This document shows, in pieces, positions 21,785-31,662 of a stretch of 64,000 nt of DNA; positions within the stretch are counted from its first letter, which is position 1; every line of letters begins with the position of its first letter. This DNA comes from an uncultured Muribaculaceae bacterium (GTDB taxonomy: Bacteria > Bacteroidota > Bacteroidia > Bacteroidales > Muribaculaceae): assembly GCA_947629175.1 (NCBI GenBank), contig CANRCT010000011.1, forward strand, positions 1 through 64,000, read 5' to 3'. Made by a program: the position numbers and the translations under genes. The notes below the pieces were generated by a model, which saw nothing but the letters and a program-made list of their open reading frames with translations, did not search any database and had not been told where the DNA came from.

Positions 21785-21883
21785 CAATTCGCACATTTTC
21801 TCACAGTTTTATCCGTTTTTCGGTTTTTTCAGTTTCTGACAAAAAACATTCCTGATACAACATTTTTTCACCTTTGCCGAGGC

Positions 21884-21910
21884 TTGCATCGTAACTTTTT
21901 TGTAACTTCG
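21884..21910 (+). promoter_or_regulatory. Promoter for the nucleotidyltransferase-like gene
   Basis: TTGC at 21884 precedes TAACTTCG at 21903-21910 with a spacer of 16, slightly short. The start codon at 21944 follows about 33 bases later. Confidence 0.5.
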
Positions 21911-21943
21911 CGCCATATTATTCAACGCTATACAGCTGGAGTC

Positions 21944-23113
21944 ATGCTCAACATCATACTGAGAGACGTGCCGGAAGTCCGCGAAAACCTTCTTCCGCTG
22001 ACATTTACCCGGCCGGTAGCCGATCTGCGGCTCGGCATCCTCACTCTGCGCCAGAAGTGGGAGAGAAGCCTCCCGGCGGTCTATTCATATCTGACACCCG
22101 AATACCTCGCGGTAAAGTATCCCGCAATCTCGTCGCCCGACGGCGACAGCTATATTGTCTCGGCCCACTTCTTCCCGACTCCGGGAGTGGTGGAAGGCGT
22201 AGAACGCCTGAAAAAAGGACAGGCGCTGATGTTCCACGACGAGGAGATAGCCCGGCGCTGTCCCCTCGAAGAGCGCCCGTCAGAGCTCATACAGCTCGAC
22301 GAAATACCTCTGCGCCTGATGCATCCCTACGACATATTCCTCCTCAACGCCACTGCGCTCGACTATGACTTCACGCTTCTCACAGCCGGCCGGCAGTCGG
22401 CCGAGCCATCCCGCTCCAACACCATCATCGGCGATCCTTCGCGCCTTTTCATAGAGCCCGGAGCCATCATGGAAGGGGCTACGGTCAACGTCAACACAGG
22501 GCCGGTATACCTCGCGACCGGTGCGGAAATCATGGAGGGGACATGCATACGTGGCGGACTTGCGCTTTGCGAGGGAGCCCAGATCAAGATGGGCGCCAAA
22601 ATCTACGGAGCCACCACTATAGGCCCGCATGCCAAGGTGGGAGGCGAGGTGGCCAACACCGTGATAATCGGCTATTCCAACAAAGCTCACGACGGATTTC
22701 TCGGCAACGCCGTCATCGGCGAATGGTGCAATCTCGCGGCCGGATGCGTGGCCTCAAACCTCAAGAACGACTACACCGAAATAAAACTGTGGAACTACCC
22801 GGCACGACGCTTCCAGCGCACCGGTCTGCAGTTCTGCGGCCTCATCATGGGCGACCATTCCAAAACCGGAGCCAACACGATGATCAACACAGCCACGGTT
22901 TTCGGAGCCGGCGTCAATTTCCACGGCTCGGGATATCCCCGCAATTTCGTGCCCTCCTTCACCGAAGGATCCACAGCTGCCATGACCGAAGTGCCGTTCA
23001 ACAAATTCATCGATACCGCGCGCCGGGTGATGGCACGCCGCAACGTCAGCCTCACACCTGTCGACATCGACATCTACCGACACCTCTATGAACTGACCGA
23101 CACCTACCGCTGA
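21944..23113 (+). CDS. GlmU-like putative sugar nucleotidyltransferase
   Basis: A 389-residue protein of a Bacteroidota family annotated as putative sugar nucleotidyltransferase (NTP_transf_4/GlmU type). The N-terminus MLNIILRDVPEVRENLLPLT and FTRPVADLRLGILTLRQKW is characteristic. After about residue 180 come left-handed beta-helix hexapeptide repeats (TVNVNTGPVYLATGAEI, KMGAKIYGATTIGPHAKVGG). I chose the start at 21944 because the longer frame from 21884 would include the promoter. The sugar phosphate substrate is not known from sequence. It lies alone between the divergent rpsL promoter and the convergent antiporter gene. Confidence 0.8.
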   Translation: MLNIILRDVPEVRENLLPLTFTRPVADLRLGILTLRQKWERSLPAVYSYLTPEYLAVKYPAISSPDGDSYIVSAHFFPTPGVVEGVERLKKGQALMFHDEEIARRCPLEERPSELIQLDEIPLRLMHPYDIFLLNATALDYDFTLLTAGRQSAEPSRSNTIIGDPSRLFIEPGAIMEGATVNVNTGPVYLATGAEIMEGTCIRGGLALCEGAQIKMGAKIYGATTIGPHAKVGGEVANTVIIGYSNKAHDGFLGNAVIGEWCNLAAGCVASNLKNDYTEIKLWNYPARRFQRTGLQFCGLIMGDHSKTGANTMINTATVFGAGVNFHGSGYPRNFVPSFTEGSTAAMTEVPFNKFIDTARRVMARRNVSLTPVDIDIYRHLYELTDTYR

Positions 23114-23149
23114 CCAGGGCCGGCGACGCGTCGGCCAGACACACAGCGG

Positions 23150-25342
23150 CTACAGCTCGATCCTCTGACGGCGTCCGCGCTGAGTGAAACTTTTCTTCAG
23201 CTTTATCAGCCGGCTGTAGGCCGAACGCACCCTGAGCCACAGCGGCGAAGTGACAGTGGCTATATCCGTGGTCATGGTATCGGTCATGGTGATCTCTTCC
23301 ATCCTCTCGCCGAACTGCTCGGGGTAAATCACGATCATATTGTTGCTTGCAAAATACTTCTGCAGGAATTCAGGGAGCGTGTCGAGATATCCGGCATGCG
23401 ACACCGAAGCCTTGCGGGCGTTGACCACTACGAAGAGGTCGTCGTCAAGCACACGGTTTGACAGCACCAGGAAATCATCCCAGTCCTCCACCTTGCGGTA
23501 TTCCGACCGTATCTCATACTGTCCGCGACGTATCACCGCCTCTATGAATCGCCGCGTAGCCACGTCGCAGCAGAATATCAGGCGGCAGCCGAGCTGCGAG
23601 GCAAGATTGCACAGCGACGTGACCCATGCGGAGAAGCCTGTCTCATACTGAGCGTTGGCCGGCACGGCCACCACGATTCTCGCGATCGTGTTGACCGGGA
23701 TGAAAAATCGCGATATGACGAGCATCTTATTGGTGGCTCTCAACAGATTGGGCAGCTTGTCGCCGAAAAACGAGTCGATTATTGTCGTGCGCCGGTGCAG
23801 ACCGATTATCACCCTGTCGATGTCGCGCTCCTCAATAGTGTTGACAACTCCGGTCACGAAATTAAGGTCATAGCGGTCGATGGCATCGATGGTCACGTCG
23901 ACACTGGCGGCCGCCTTTTCCGCTGTGTCAAGCGACACTCTGCCGAGCGACCTCGAAGCGGCCGAATTGTCATTGCGCACATGCAGTGCATAGACCTTGC
24001 CGCCCGACCTGCGCTTGTCGCGCATCAGCATGGCCAGGTCCACGAGCTCGCGGGCGGTCACCGGATTCGCCACAGGAATCAGCACATTCTCGCGCCCTTT
24101 TCCCTGTTCCTCCGTCCGCGCGGCATCGCTCTCGTCCTCCTCAAGCGCCATCACCTTCAGACGGCTTGCGGCTCTCGAAGTGCCGATCGACGAAACGGTA
24201 CACGTCACCAGTATCATGATAACCGTCCCGTTGAGTATCACCTCATCAAACAGCCCCATGCCGTAGCCGATCATCACCACGGCGAGCGCTACCGCCGTAT
24301 GGGCATTGCTCAGCTGGTACATCATCGACCGCTCCGTACTGTTCATGCCGAACGTTTTCTGGGTAGCCACAGCAGCGAGCCATTTCGTCCCCATTGCTAC
24401 AGCCGACATCACACCGGCGGCATAAAGAGTCGACCATCCGCGCATCACCACCCCGACATTTATCAGCATGCCTACGCCAATCAGAAAGTATGGGATGAAA
24501 ATGGCATTGCCCACGAATTCTATGCGCGACATCAGCGGAGACCGGGCAGGAATATAGCGGTTGAGCACCAGTCCGGCAAAAAAAGCACCAAACACCCCCT
24601 CTATGCCCGCCCATATGGCGAGCTGCGCGGCGGTAAACATCATAGCCAGCACGTAGACATACTGCAGTATGCTGTCGTTCCAGCGCTTGAAAAACCAACG
24701 GGTAATCCGGGGATATGCGTAGGTAAGCACTATACAGTATACGGCCAGAAGCCCGAGAAGCTTCACAGTACCTCCTGCGCGGAACTCGCCGTCGTGGAAT
24801 GTTCCCACCACTCCGGCAAGCACTATAAGAGAGCCCAGCACCGTGAAGATCGTGCCCGCTATGGCTATCACTACCGGCGCCGAGCGCGTCAGGCCGAAGC
24901 GCGATACTATAGGATAAGCTATCAGCGTGTGGGCCGAAAACATAGAGGCCATCAGCACGGCCGTCAGAGCGTCAAGCCCGAGCAGCAGACCCGACGCCAC
25001 GGCGCCGAGCGCAAGCGGTATGACAAACGTGTAAAGCCCGAAGACCACCCCCTTGCGGAGATTCTTCTTCAGGTGATACATGTCGATCTCTATGCCGGCC
25101 AGAAACATCAGGTAGAACAGACCTACCTGGCCGAACACCTCGAAACTCATGTCGCGGGCAAGGAGGTTGAACCCATAGGGCCCTACCGTCACACCCGCCA
25201 CTATCAGCCCTATGACCTGCGGTATGCGCAGTTTGTTGAGCACGATTGGAGTAACGAGAATGATCAGGAGCACCGCCAGAAATATAGGCACTGGCGATGT
25301 CAGCAGAGGCGTCGAGGAGTGTATGGCCGGGACGAGCGCCAT
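23150..25342 (-). CDS. Cation/proton antiporter with C-terminal universal-stress-like region
   Basis: A 730-residue inner-membrane protein. About residues 15-405 form a CPA2-type Na+/H+ exchanger with roughly a dozen helices (VLNKLRIPQVIGLIVAGVTV, SAHTLIAYPIVSRFGL). From about 420 to 690 the protein is soluble and resembles two tandem universal stress protein folds (ENVLIPVANPVTARELVDLA, VDRVIIGLHRRTTIIDSFFG). It is 8 bases downstream of asd and probably cotranscribed with it. Which ion it carries cannot be told from sequence. Confidence 0.85.
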   Translation of the reverse strand: MALVPAIHSSTPLLTSPVPIFLAVLLIILVTPIVLNKLRIPQVIGLIVAGVTVGPYGFNLLARDMSFEVFGQVGLFYLMFLAGIEIDMYHLKKNLRKGVVFGLYTFVIPLALGAVASGLLLGLDALTAVLMASMFSAHTLIAYPIVSRFGLTRSAPVVIAIAGTIFTVLGSLIVLAGVVGTFHDGEFRAGGTVKLLGLLAVYCIVLTYAYPRITRWFFKRWNDSILQYVYVLAMMFTAAQLAIWAGIEGVFGAFFAGLVLNRYIPARSPLMSRIEFVGNAIFIPYFLIGVGMLINVGVVMRGWSTLYAAGVMSAVAMGTKWLAAVATQKTFGMNSTERSMMYQLSNAHTAVALAVVMIGYGMGLFDEVILNGTVIMILVTCTVSSIGTSRAASRLKVMALEEDESDAARTEEQGKGRENVLIPVANPVTARELVDLAMLMRDKRRSGGKVYALHVRNDNSAASRSLGRVSLDTAEKAAASVDVTIDAIDRYDLNFVTGVVNTIEERDIDRVIIGLHRRTTIIDSFFGDKLPNLLRATNKMLVISRFFIPVNTIARIVVAVPANAQYETGFSAWVTSLCNLASQLGCRLIFCCDVATRRFIEAVIRRGQYEIRSEYRKVEDWDDFLVLSNRVLDDDLFVVVNARKASVSHAGYLDTLPEFLQKYFASNNMIVIYPEQFGERMEEITMTDTMTTDIATVTSPLWLRVRSAYSRLIKLKKSFTQRGRRQRIEL

Positions 25343-25350
25343 CTTTGGGA

Positions 25351-26370
25351 TCAGGCTCCGAATTTCTTGCCGTGGGCCAGCAGATACTGAGCGATCTGCA
25401 CGGCGTTGAGGGCCGCGCCCTTCTTGATCTGGTCGCCTACAATCCAGAACGACAGACCGCGCTCATTGGCGAGATCCTCGCGGATGCGGCCTACATATAC
25501 CGGATCGCATCCGGCTACGTCGAGAGGCATCGGATAGCGCTTGCTGGCCGGATCGTCGACCACAACTACCCCTTCGGCCGAGGCAAAAGCCTTGCGAGCC
25601 TCTTCGACGCCGATCGGGCGCTCAGTCTCTACCCATACAGCCTCCGAATGAGCGCGCATCACCGGCACGCGGACGCACATGGCGCTCACCGACAGCTCCG
25701 GCTCATGCATGATCTTGCGCGTCTCGTTGAACATCTTCATTTCCTCCTTCGTGTAGCCGTTGTCGGTAAACACGTCGATATGAGGTATCACGTTGTAGGC
25801 AAGCTGATAGGCAAACTTGCTGACCGTAGGCTCCTCGCCGCGGCCAAGCTGGGCGTACTGTTCCACCAGCTCGTCCATCGCCGCAGCTCCTGCGCCGCTC
25901 GCCGCCTGATATGTGGCCACATGCACGCGCCTGATCTTCGACAGATCGTTGATAGGCTTGAGAGCGACCACCATCTGTATGGTCGTGCAGTTGGGGTTGG
26001 CGATTATGCCGCGGGGAGTATTGAAGGCATCCTGGCCGTTGACCTCGGGCACCACCAGAGGCACATCCTCGTCCATACGGAAAGCGCTTGAGTTGTCGAT
26101 CATCAGAGCGCCGTGCTTCGTGATGGTTTCGGCAAACTCTTTCGAGGTTCCCGCTCCGGCCGAAGTGAAGGCGATGTCGACCCCCTTGAAGTCGTCGTTA
26201 TGGCAAAGTTCCTTCACGGTGATCTCCTTGCCGCGGAAAGCATACTTGCGGCCCGCGCTGCGGCTTGAGCCGAAAAGAAGCAGCTCGTCGATGGGGAAAT
26301 TCTGCTCTTCGAGCACTCTGAGAAACTCCTGGCCTACGGCGCCGGAGGCGCCAACTATTGCAACTCTCAT
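25351..26370 (-). CDS. asd: Aspartate-semialdehyde dehydrogenase
   Basis: A 339-residue enzyme that reduces aspartyl phosphate to aspartate semialdehyde for lysine, threonine, methionine and diaminopimelate synthesis. The NADP-binding start [20 protein letters not shown], the catalytic cysteine C128 in [10 protein letters not shown] and [18 protein letters not shown] are conserved. An in-frame ATG 60 bases upstream would overlap the promoter, so I chose 26370. It leads a two-gene operon with the antiporter. Confidence 0.96.
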   Translation of the reverse strand: MRVAIVGASGAVGQEFLRVLEEQNFPIDELLLFGSSRSAGRKYAFRGKEITVKELCHNDDFKGVDIAFTSAGAGTSKEFAETITKHGALMIDNSSAFRMDEDVPLVVPEVNGQDAFNTPRGIIANPNCTTIQMVVALKPINDLSKIRRVHVATYQAASGAGAAAMDELVEQYAQLGRGEEPTVSKFAYQLAYNVIPHIDVFTDNGYTKEEMKMFNETRKIMHEPELSVSAMCVRVPVMRAHSEAVWVETERPIGVEEARKAFASAEGVVVVDDPASKRYPMPLDVAGCDPVYVGRIREDLANERGLSFWIVGDQIKKGAALNAVQIAQYLLAHGKKFGA

Positions 26371-26427
26371 TTCCAGTCTGTGTGATATTATTGAAATACT
26401 TGTGTGAATGCTTGTGAAATATCGCCG

Positions 26428-26458
26428 CAAAGTTACGAAATATTACCATATTTCTGCC
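26428..26458 (-). promoter_or_regulatory. Promoter for asd and the antiporter
   Basis: The complement of 26428-26435 is TAACTTTG followed by GC, a perfect -7 element. The -33 region (ATATGG) is weak. The start site would be near 26421, about 50 bases before the asd start codon. Confidence 0.6.
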
Positions 26459-26510
26459 GACATATCCTGCCAATATCCCGCAGCAGTCACTTTTTAGCCT
26501 CACTTTTCAG

Positions 26511-28601
26511 TCATCTTGATCCGGGAGTGGATGTGTTGACGACCGCATCGGCATCGATAAGTTTCTCCACACCCCTCTTCTGTTTGCCCCATTGCAGATT
26601 GTAGGAGACAGAAACATAGGGGATCCTGAGATCCACGCGCATATGCTTCACGTTGGAGTTATAGCGGTTGAGCTGTCGTGCGCCCTGGTCATATTTGCCG
26701 AACGGCATCAGCATGCCTACGCCAAACTGCCATTTACGCCAGTTATACGACAGATCGATTATCGACAGATCCTCATTCCACGAGATCCTTTCACCGAAAA
26801 GAGTTCGTGCCGACTTTTCATACTGCGCCGAGAGCACAAATCCATTATGGGCCAGCATCAGCCGTACGTTTCCACTCCAGTTGTGGTTGTAAAGGCGGTA
26901 ACCCGTTCCCCTCATGCGTTCGGCACGATATGCGATGCTTCCTGCCGCAGTGAGCCATTCAGGGATGATTTCCACCTGCGGCGAGAGATCAAACACAATA
27001 TTCTGAAATCCGCGGCTGTTTTCGAACGTGGTGATCAGGCGGTCGCCGTCCCAACACAGGAAGGGAGCTATCGCATCAGGCGACGTGAGCGCGCGGATAC
27101 CGAATGTGCCGTCGACACGCGGCAGACTGAAACTGTAGCGGAAACTCAGCATATACGACTTCGACGTTTTGAGAGCCGGATTTCCGATCTGCCATTGGAA
27201 GCCGTCGGTCTGCTGAGGCGCTATGTTTGTTTCGGACAACGAAGGCGCCGTCTGCCATGACGAGAATCCGAGGCGCAGCCGATGATTTGAATTGATAGAA
27301 TATGTGAGCGAGACCTGCGGACGGTAGTGCCAGGAGCTCTGTCCCTGATCGGATTCATGGAAATGGAATGCGGTGTATTGGGCACCCATCCCGGCCGTCA
27401 ATGTGAGATTATTGATGCGCCGGTAATATTCGGCAAAGAAATAGGCTTTGTCCTGCTTCTGATGAAACACACTGTTGTCGAGGTTGCGGTACGCGGTGCG
27501 GTTACGGTTGGCCTTGTAGGAGGTCCCGACGGTCAGACGCGCCTTGTTCCATTGTTTTATATAGTCAGCTTCGAATGCATATGCCTGATTGCGGTCTACA
27601 ATGCGGGTGGAAACATCAGTGAGCGGATTCCCTGTACCCTGCACCTGTTCTCTGTATTCCGAAAAGGAATGTCCCTGGTAATATGAAGCGCCGAAATCGA
27701 CCACGAGCGTCTGTTTATGCGGGAAATGATGCTCGTAGTAAGCCGAGAGCGAAGGCATAGTCCCTTGCGATCCGCTGGCGTTATCAAGCCGGATGTCGCT
27801 CCCCGAGTCGCTGAGCCGGAGAATGCCTTGGTATTTTTCCTTGGAGGAGATGTTTCGGTATCCCTGTAACGACATGTAAAACACCGTTGTATCAGGTTTG
27901 ATGTGGCTGTAGGTGAGCCATGCGAATGCCTTGCTGTCATCAGCCGCGCCGCTGAGGGGCACCTCGGTACGTGTCAGCGAATAGCCGTCAGGATAGGTGA
28001 AGGTTTCTTTATAGTCGCGATGTCCTTTGATATCGTCGGTCATTTTGTAAGATGACCCGAGACTCCACTGCGATTTGCCCGTGTTCAGTTTCACATCGGC
28101 GGAATAATTACCGAACCGGGTGATCAGAGCCGGTCGGGCGCTGAGCATCAACGACCCGCCCGCCGAAGGATTGGCCACTATGATATTAAGCACATACGCC
28201 GCACCATTGTAGCGCAGGCCGGGATTATCAATCCATTCCACCCGCTTTATCGACTCCGGCAAGAGCGAACGCACCTGTTCAATGGTCGCCTCGCGGCCGT
28301 TTATGCGTACCTGTACCACCTGGCCGCCTGAAGTGACCGAGCCCATCGCATCATTGACCGTCAGTGTGGGTATCATAAGATTGTTGAGCAGCTGCATGCC
28401 GTTTCGGGCGTTTTCGACAGCGCTTACCGACGGATAGAGCACATCCATGTCAGGCTTGCGGATCATTCGGGGCGCCTGAATGACTATTTCGTCGAGAGTC
28501 CGTTCCGCTACGGTATCGGCAGCTTCCTGTGAAAGTGCTGCGGCGGGAAGCAGAAGTGCCGTCACCGCCATCATAATTTTTCTAAAGATTGTCGTTCTCA
28601 T
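26511..28601 (-). CDS. TonB-dependent-receptor-like outer membrane beta-barrel protein
   Basis: A 696-residue outer membrane protein. A signal peptide (MRTTIFRKIMMAVTALLLPA, cleaved near ALSQE) is followed by a plug-like domain (TLDEIVIQAPRM, GGQVVQVRINGREATIEQVR, VEWIDNPGLRYNG). About 500 residues of alternating aromatic barrel strands follow. It resembles the OMP_b-brl_3 group and lacks the N-terminal carboxypeptidase-like repeat and SusD partner of SusC proteins. The start at 28601 is chosen over an upstream ATG at 28634, which would fall inside the promoter -7 box. Its ligand is unknown. Confidence 0.8.
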   Translation of the reverse strand: MRTTIFRKIMMAVTALLLPAAALSQEAADTVAERTLDEIVIQAPRMIRKPDMDVLYPSVSAVENARNGMQLLNNLMIPTLTVNDAMGSVTSGGQVVQVRINGREATIEQVRSLLPESIKRVEWIDNPGLRYNGAAYVLNIIVANPSAGGSLMLSARPALITRFGNYSADVKLNTGKSQWSLGSSYKMTDDIKGHRDYKETFTYPDGYSLTRTEVPLSGAADDSKAFAWLTYSHIKPDTTVFYMSLQGYRNISSKEKYQGILRLSDSGSDIRLDNASGSQGTMPSLSAYYEHHFPHKQTLVVDFGASYYQGHSFSEYREQVQGTGNPLTDVSTRIVDRNQAYAFEADYIKQWNKARLTVGTSYKANRNRTAYRNLDNSVFHQKQDKAYFFAEYYRRINNLTLTAGMGAQYTAFHFHESDQGQSSWHYRPQVSLTYSINSNHRLRLGFSSWQTAPSLSETNIAPQQTDGFQWQIGNPALKTSKSYMLSFRYSFSLPRVDGTFGIRALTSPDAIAPFLCWDGDRLITTFENSRGFQNIVFDLSPQVEIIPEWLTAAGSIAYRAERMRGTGYRLYNHNWSGNVRLMLAHNGFVLSAQYEKSARTLFGERISWNEDLSIIDLSYNWRKWQFGVGMLMPFGKYDQGARQLNRYNSNVKHMRVDLRIPYVSVSYNLQWGKQKRGVEKLIDADAVVNTSTPGSR

Positions 28602-28631
28602 ATTGCGATATGTTTTGTTGATTTCACATCG

Positions 28632-28664
28632 CAAAATTAGAGCTGAACCGATCTTAATACCAAA
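28632..28664 (-). promoter_or_regulatory. Promoter for the outer membrane barrel gene
   Basis: TTTG (complement of 28661-28664) and TAATTTTG (complement of 28632-28639) are separated by 21 bases. This shows the barrel gene has its own promoter, separate from the regulator gene that ends at 28760. Confidence 0.8.
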
Positions 28665-28759
28665 AGCAAAACTCTTAATCGAGCATCGCCAACACCCTGA
28701 ATATCAGCGATAGCACAGATTAAAAGTCTTAATAGCGCACGGCGGACTCTAAATAAATC

Positions 28760-30439
28760 TTAATCGTCGGCCTCCTGACGCAGGAAAGCCACTATATCCT
28801 CCTTCTCGGGGACACCGAGTTTCTTTCTTACGGAGGATTTGCGCACATAGATTGTAGCAGCAGTCTGTCCGGTGATGACACTGATCTCCTTGGTGGAGAA
28901 TCCGGCCACCATCAGAGCTATGATCTGCTCCTCTCTGTCGGTGAGCACACTTCCATGGCGCTTGTGCAATCCGGAGTAAAAACCGTTATACAGATTATCG
29001 ACCATACCATAGACGTTCTCCCAGCTGACGAGCGAACCGTCTTTGCCGTTTTCCACCGAAGATAATTTGCGGAGCATTTCACGGTTCTGTTGAGTGGGCG
29101 TCTCGGCGACCATTTTGATTATGCCGAGCTGCTGGAGCATGGCTCTGCGCAAGGCATCGTTTGTCGACGTGTCTTTCGGAGTGGTTTTCGACTCATCGAC
29201 CAATTTCTGCAATATCTCATTGCGTTCCAGCATCTCCAGAGCCTTGCGTTTCTTGTTTCTCGCATACCATGTCAATGCTCCTGTCACGAGCAGGGCGGCA
29301 AGCACCGTAATGATCAGCAACGCCCTCTGCCGGTCACTCTTTGCCTTGAGGATCAGCCGCTGATTTTCGATTTCAAGGGCGCTTTGCTCTGATTCCTCCT
29401 GCAGATACTGCGTGCGTAGAAGATTATTTCTTTGACGATTATTGATCGACGCTATCTTAATCAGTCTTAATCTGCCGGTATTCTGAAAGTCAAACATGGT
29501 ATTGAGGAAGTAGGAGAAACTATTATAATACCCCTTTTCTGCCTCTGATATACCTCCGGCACAACTGTCGGCCATGCCCAGTTCCTGAATCGCAAGATCC
29601 CTGTTGCCCATATTGAAAAGAGCCAGTGATTTCCATAAATGGATATAGTGCTCTACAGAACTTCCAGGCTCCTTCTGCAGATATCTGTCAGCTAACTCCA
29701 GACACTCGGAATAATTGCCCTGTTCTTCGAGCACTCCCAGCTTCTCATATTCATAGTCAAATATCTTTGCGGCTGATTTAGAACCTACAGCCTGATCAAC
29801 AAGCTCGTTAAGGACAATAAGCGCCGAATCATTTTGTCCGTCAAACAGATAATCACTGTAAAGCCAATATCTGTACAGTTGCTGCCACGCCGAATCCCGG
29901 TCAATTGAAATCAACCTCTTTATGACGGGTCGGTTTCCGGTCTCTTCAAAAAGTTTCGTGCTCCAGTAGGCTCTTTTGCGCAAAGGGTATATGGCTACAC
30001 TGTCAGGCAGCCCGGTGAGATCTGACAATGAATCCAGTCGCCCGATTGCATTTCTGTCGCCACAGATCCAGTAGTCGTATAGCGCCGACAATGTAGCGCT
30101 TCTTACAGCTCGGTTTATATCTTTATCCCGGTAATAATCGGCTGAGAATCTGATTAACGAATCTGAGACTCTGAGATCTCCGAGATTATCGTGTATAGAG
30201 GCCTTTATCAGATGAAACTGAGCTTTCAGCGAGTCAACCCTTATTTCGGACGGTTCGATAATATCTATCAGCGCCAATGCGCTGTCGGGATACTCATCAG
30301 CTATACTTTCGGCGTGAGAAAGTATTTGCACATACCTTTGTGATCGGGAACATGCTGCTCCGATACTCGCCATGATAATCCCTGCAAGCATCAGAATCAC
30401 TGAAAGTTTATATGCTGGTTCTCTTGTCTCCATTTTCAA
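28760..30439 (-). CDS. Membrane-anchored TPR protein with LuxR-type HTH domain
   Basis: A 559-residue probable transmembrane regulator. The N-terminus has a hydrophobic segment ending in a lipobox-like GAAC (C30). About residues 35-340 are helical repeats of TPR type (YPDSALALIDII, LIKASIHDNLGDLRVSDSLI). A membrane helix lies near 365-390 (LLIITVLAALLVTGALTWYA). A coiled stretch follows, and a C-terminal LuxR/GerE HTH lies near 495-555 (LTDREEQIIALMVAGFSTKE, then VRKKLGV). The topology suggests a periplasmic sensor and a cytoplasmic DNA-binding end. It starts 13 bases after the epimerase gene and so may be the last gene of the mannan operon. Its GC content is about 40% in two sampled lines, against over 60% in the mannan genes. 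Confidence 0.8.
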   Translation of the reverse strand: MKMETREPAYKLSVILMLAGIIMASIGAACSRSQRYVQILSHAESIADEYPDSALALIDIIEPSEIRVDSLKAQFHLIKASIHDNLGDLRVSDSLIRFSADYYRDKDINRAVRSATLSALYDYWICGDRNAIGRLDSLSDLTGLPDSVAIYPLRKRAYWSTKLFEETGNRPVIKRLISIDRDSAWQQLYRYWLYSDYLFDGQNDSALIVLNELVDQAVGSKSAAKIFDYEYEKLGVLEEQGNYSECLELADRYLQKEPGSSVEHYIHLWKSLALFNMGNRDLAIQELGMADSCAGGISEAEKGYYNSFSYFLNTMFDFQNTGRLRLIKIASINNRQRNNLLRTQYLQEESEQSALEIENQRLILKAKSDRQRALLIITVLAALLVTGALTWYARNKKRKALEMLERNEILQKLVDESKTTPKDTSTNDALRRAMLQQLGIIKMVAETPTQQNREMLRKLSSVENGKDGSLVSWENVYGMVDNLYNGFYSGLHKRHGSVLTDREEQIIALMVAGFSTKEISVITGQTAATIYVRKSSVRKKLGVPEKEDIVAFLRQEADD

Positions 30440-30452
30440 TGTAGAGTCCTTA

Positions 30453-31646
30453 TCACCTCCGAAGAATCCTGAGCAACTCCATGCACATGCGCGAATTGTG
30501 GTAAGGACACTTCCAGAATCCGGCCTTGTCGTCCTTACGGTTGACGCTGCCGTCGGGCATCACGCTCCAGTGCCATTCGCCCTGCGTATGGTCGACCAGA
30601 CGGCTGTCGATATACCGCCACGTCTGCAGTGACTTGTCGAGCTGTCCCGGCATCCCGTGACGGTCGGCGAGCCACGCCTGACCTACCGCACACTCGGCCT
30701 GCACCCACCAGTGCTTCTCGTTGTCGTAGGAGCCGGAGGCATGCCGCTCGTAGACCATCGATCCGTCATGGCACCTCCCTTCGAGACCAGCTTCGGCGAT
30801 CAGACGTGTATGGATCATCGCCTTTTCGAGCCGCTCCGGATCGCCGAGCGCCTCCGCCGCCTCAAGCAGCAGCCACGAGGCCTCGATATCGTGGCCGAAC
30901 GACTGCTCGCGGTCCTGGCGTCGCCAGTCGGCGTCGAAAAAGAGGCCGAGATGATGGCTCTCGTGATCCTCGATCCGGTCGAAAAATATATCGAGCAGGC
31001 TGCCTACGGCCTCCTCCAGAGCCGGAGTGCGGTTCGCCTTGAGCAGTCCCGTATACCCTTCAAGTACATGCAGGTGAGTGTTCATCGTCTTGCATGCATT
31101 GGCATCCTTGTCGCTGAGCCTCATGTCGGCGATCTGTTCCCAGCTGCGCGTCGTAGCCTCGATATAGCCTCCGAGCCTGCGGTCGCGGCTGTGCCGCTCT
31201 ATGCAGTCAAACATCTCCATCGCCCGGTCGAGGACAGCGACTTCGCCGGTCGCCCGGTAAAATTCGGCATATGCATAGACAGCAAAGGCTATCGCATAGA
31301 ATTGCTTGCGGTCGTCGGCCGGAGTTCCATCGGACTTCACCGACCAGTATACACCCCCCTCCCTCTGGTCGATGAAGTGAGCCTCGAAATATCTGTAAGC
31401 CTTGCGAGCCGCTTCAAGATACCGGTCATCGCCCGTCTGGCGCCAGGCAGCCGCGAACGTCCAGAGGATACGCGCGTTGAGCACGGCGCCCCGGTCGGCC
31501 TCGGGGTGAAGCACATCGTTGCCGTCGCGCCGCCCGTAGAAGCCGCCTTCCGCATCGGCCATCCATTCAAGCCAGTAAGGGAGGATGTTGTCGCGCAGGC
31601 AGCCCTCGAGTTCGGCCGCCCACGCATTTTTCATCTCAGATGTCAT
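30453..31646 (-). CDS. Cellobiose 2-epimerase
   Basis: A 397-residue AGE-superfamily (alpha6/alpha6 barrel) enzyme that epimerises the reducing-end glucose or mannose of beta-1,4 disaccharides. Here it probably converts mannobiose to mannosylglucose. Family features include ILPYWLEWMADAEGGFYGRR, the MNTHLHVLEGYTGLLKANRT segment and the C-terminal KHWWVQAECAVGQAWLADRH with its conserved Trp and Glu. Its place beside GH130 and a GPH symporter reproduces the Bacteroides fragilis mannobiose cluster, which supports this activity over N-acylglucosamine 2-epimerase. Confidence 0.88.
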   Translation of the reverse strand: MTSEMKNAWAAELEGCLRDNILPYWLEWMADAEGGFYGRRDGNDVLHPEADRGAVLNARILWTFAAAWRQTGDDRYLEAARKAYRYFEAHFIDQREGGVYWSVKSDGTPADDRKQFYAIAFAVYAYAEFYRATGEVAVLDRAMEMFDCIERHSRDRRLGGYIEATTRSWEQIADMRLSDKDANACKTMNTHLHVLEGYTGLLKANRTPALEEAVGSLLDIFFDRIEDHESHHLGLFFDADWRRQDREQSFGHDIEASWLLLEAAEALGDPERLEKAMIHTRLIAEAGLEGRCHDGSMVYERHASGSYDNEKHWWVQAECAVGQAWLADRHGMPGQLDKSLQTWRYIDSRLVDHTQGEWHWSVMPDGSVNRKDDKAGFWKCPYHNSRMCMELLRILRR

Positions 31647-31662
31647 AACCGTCGGGGAAAGT

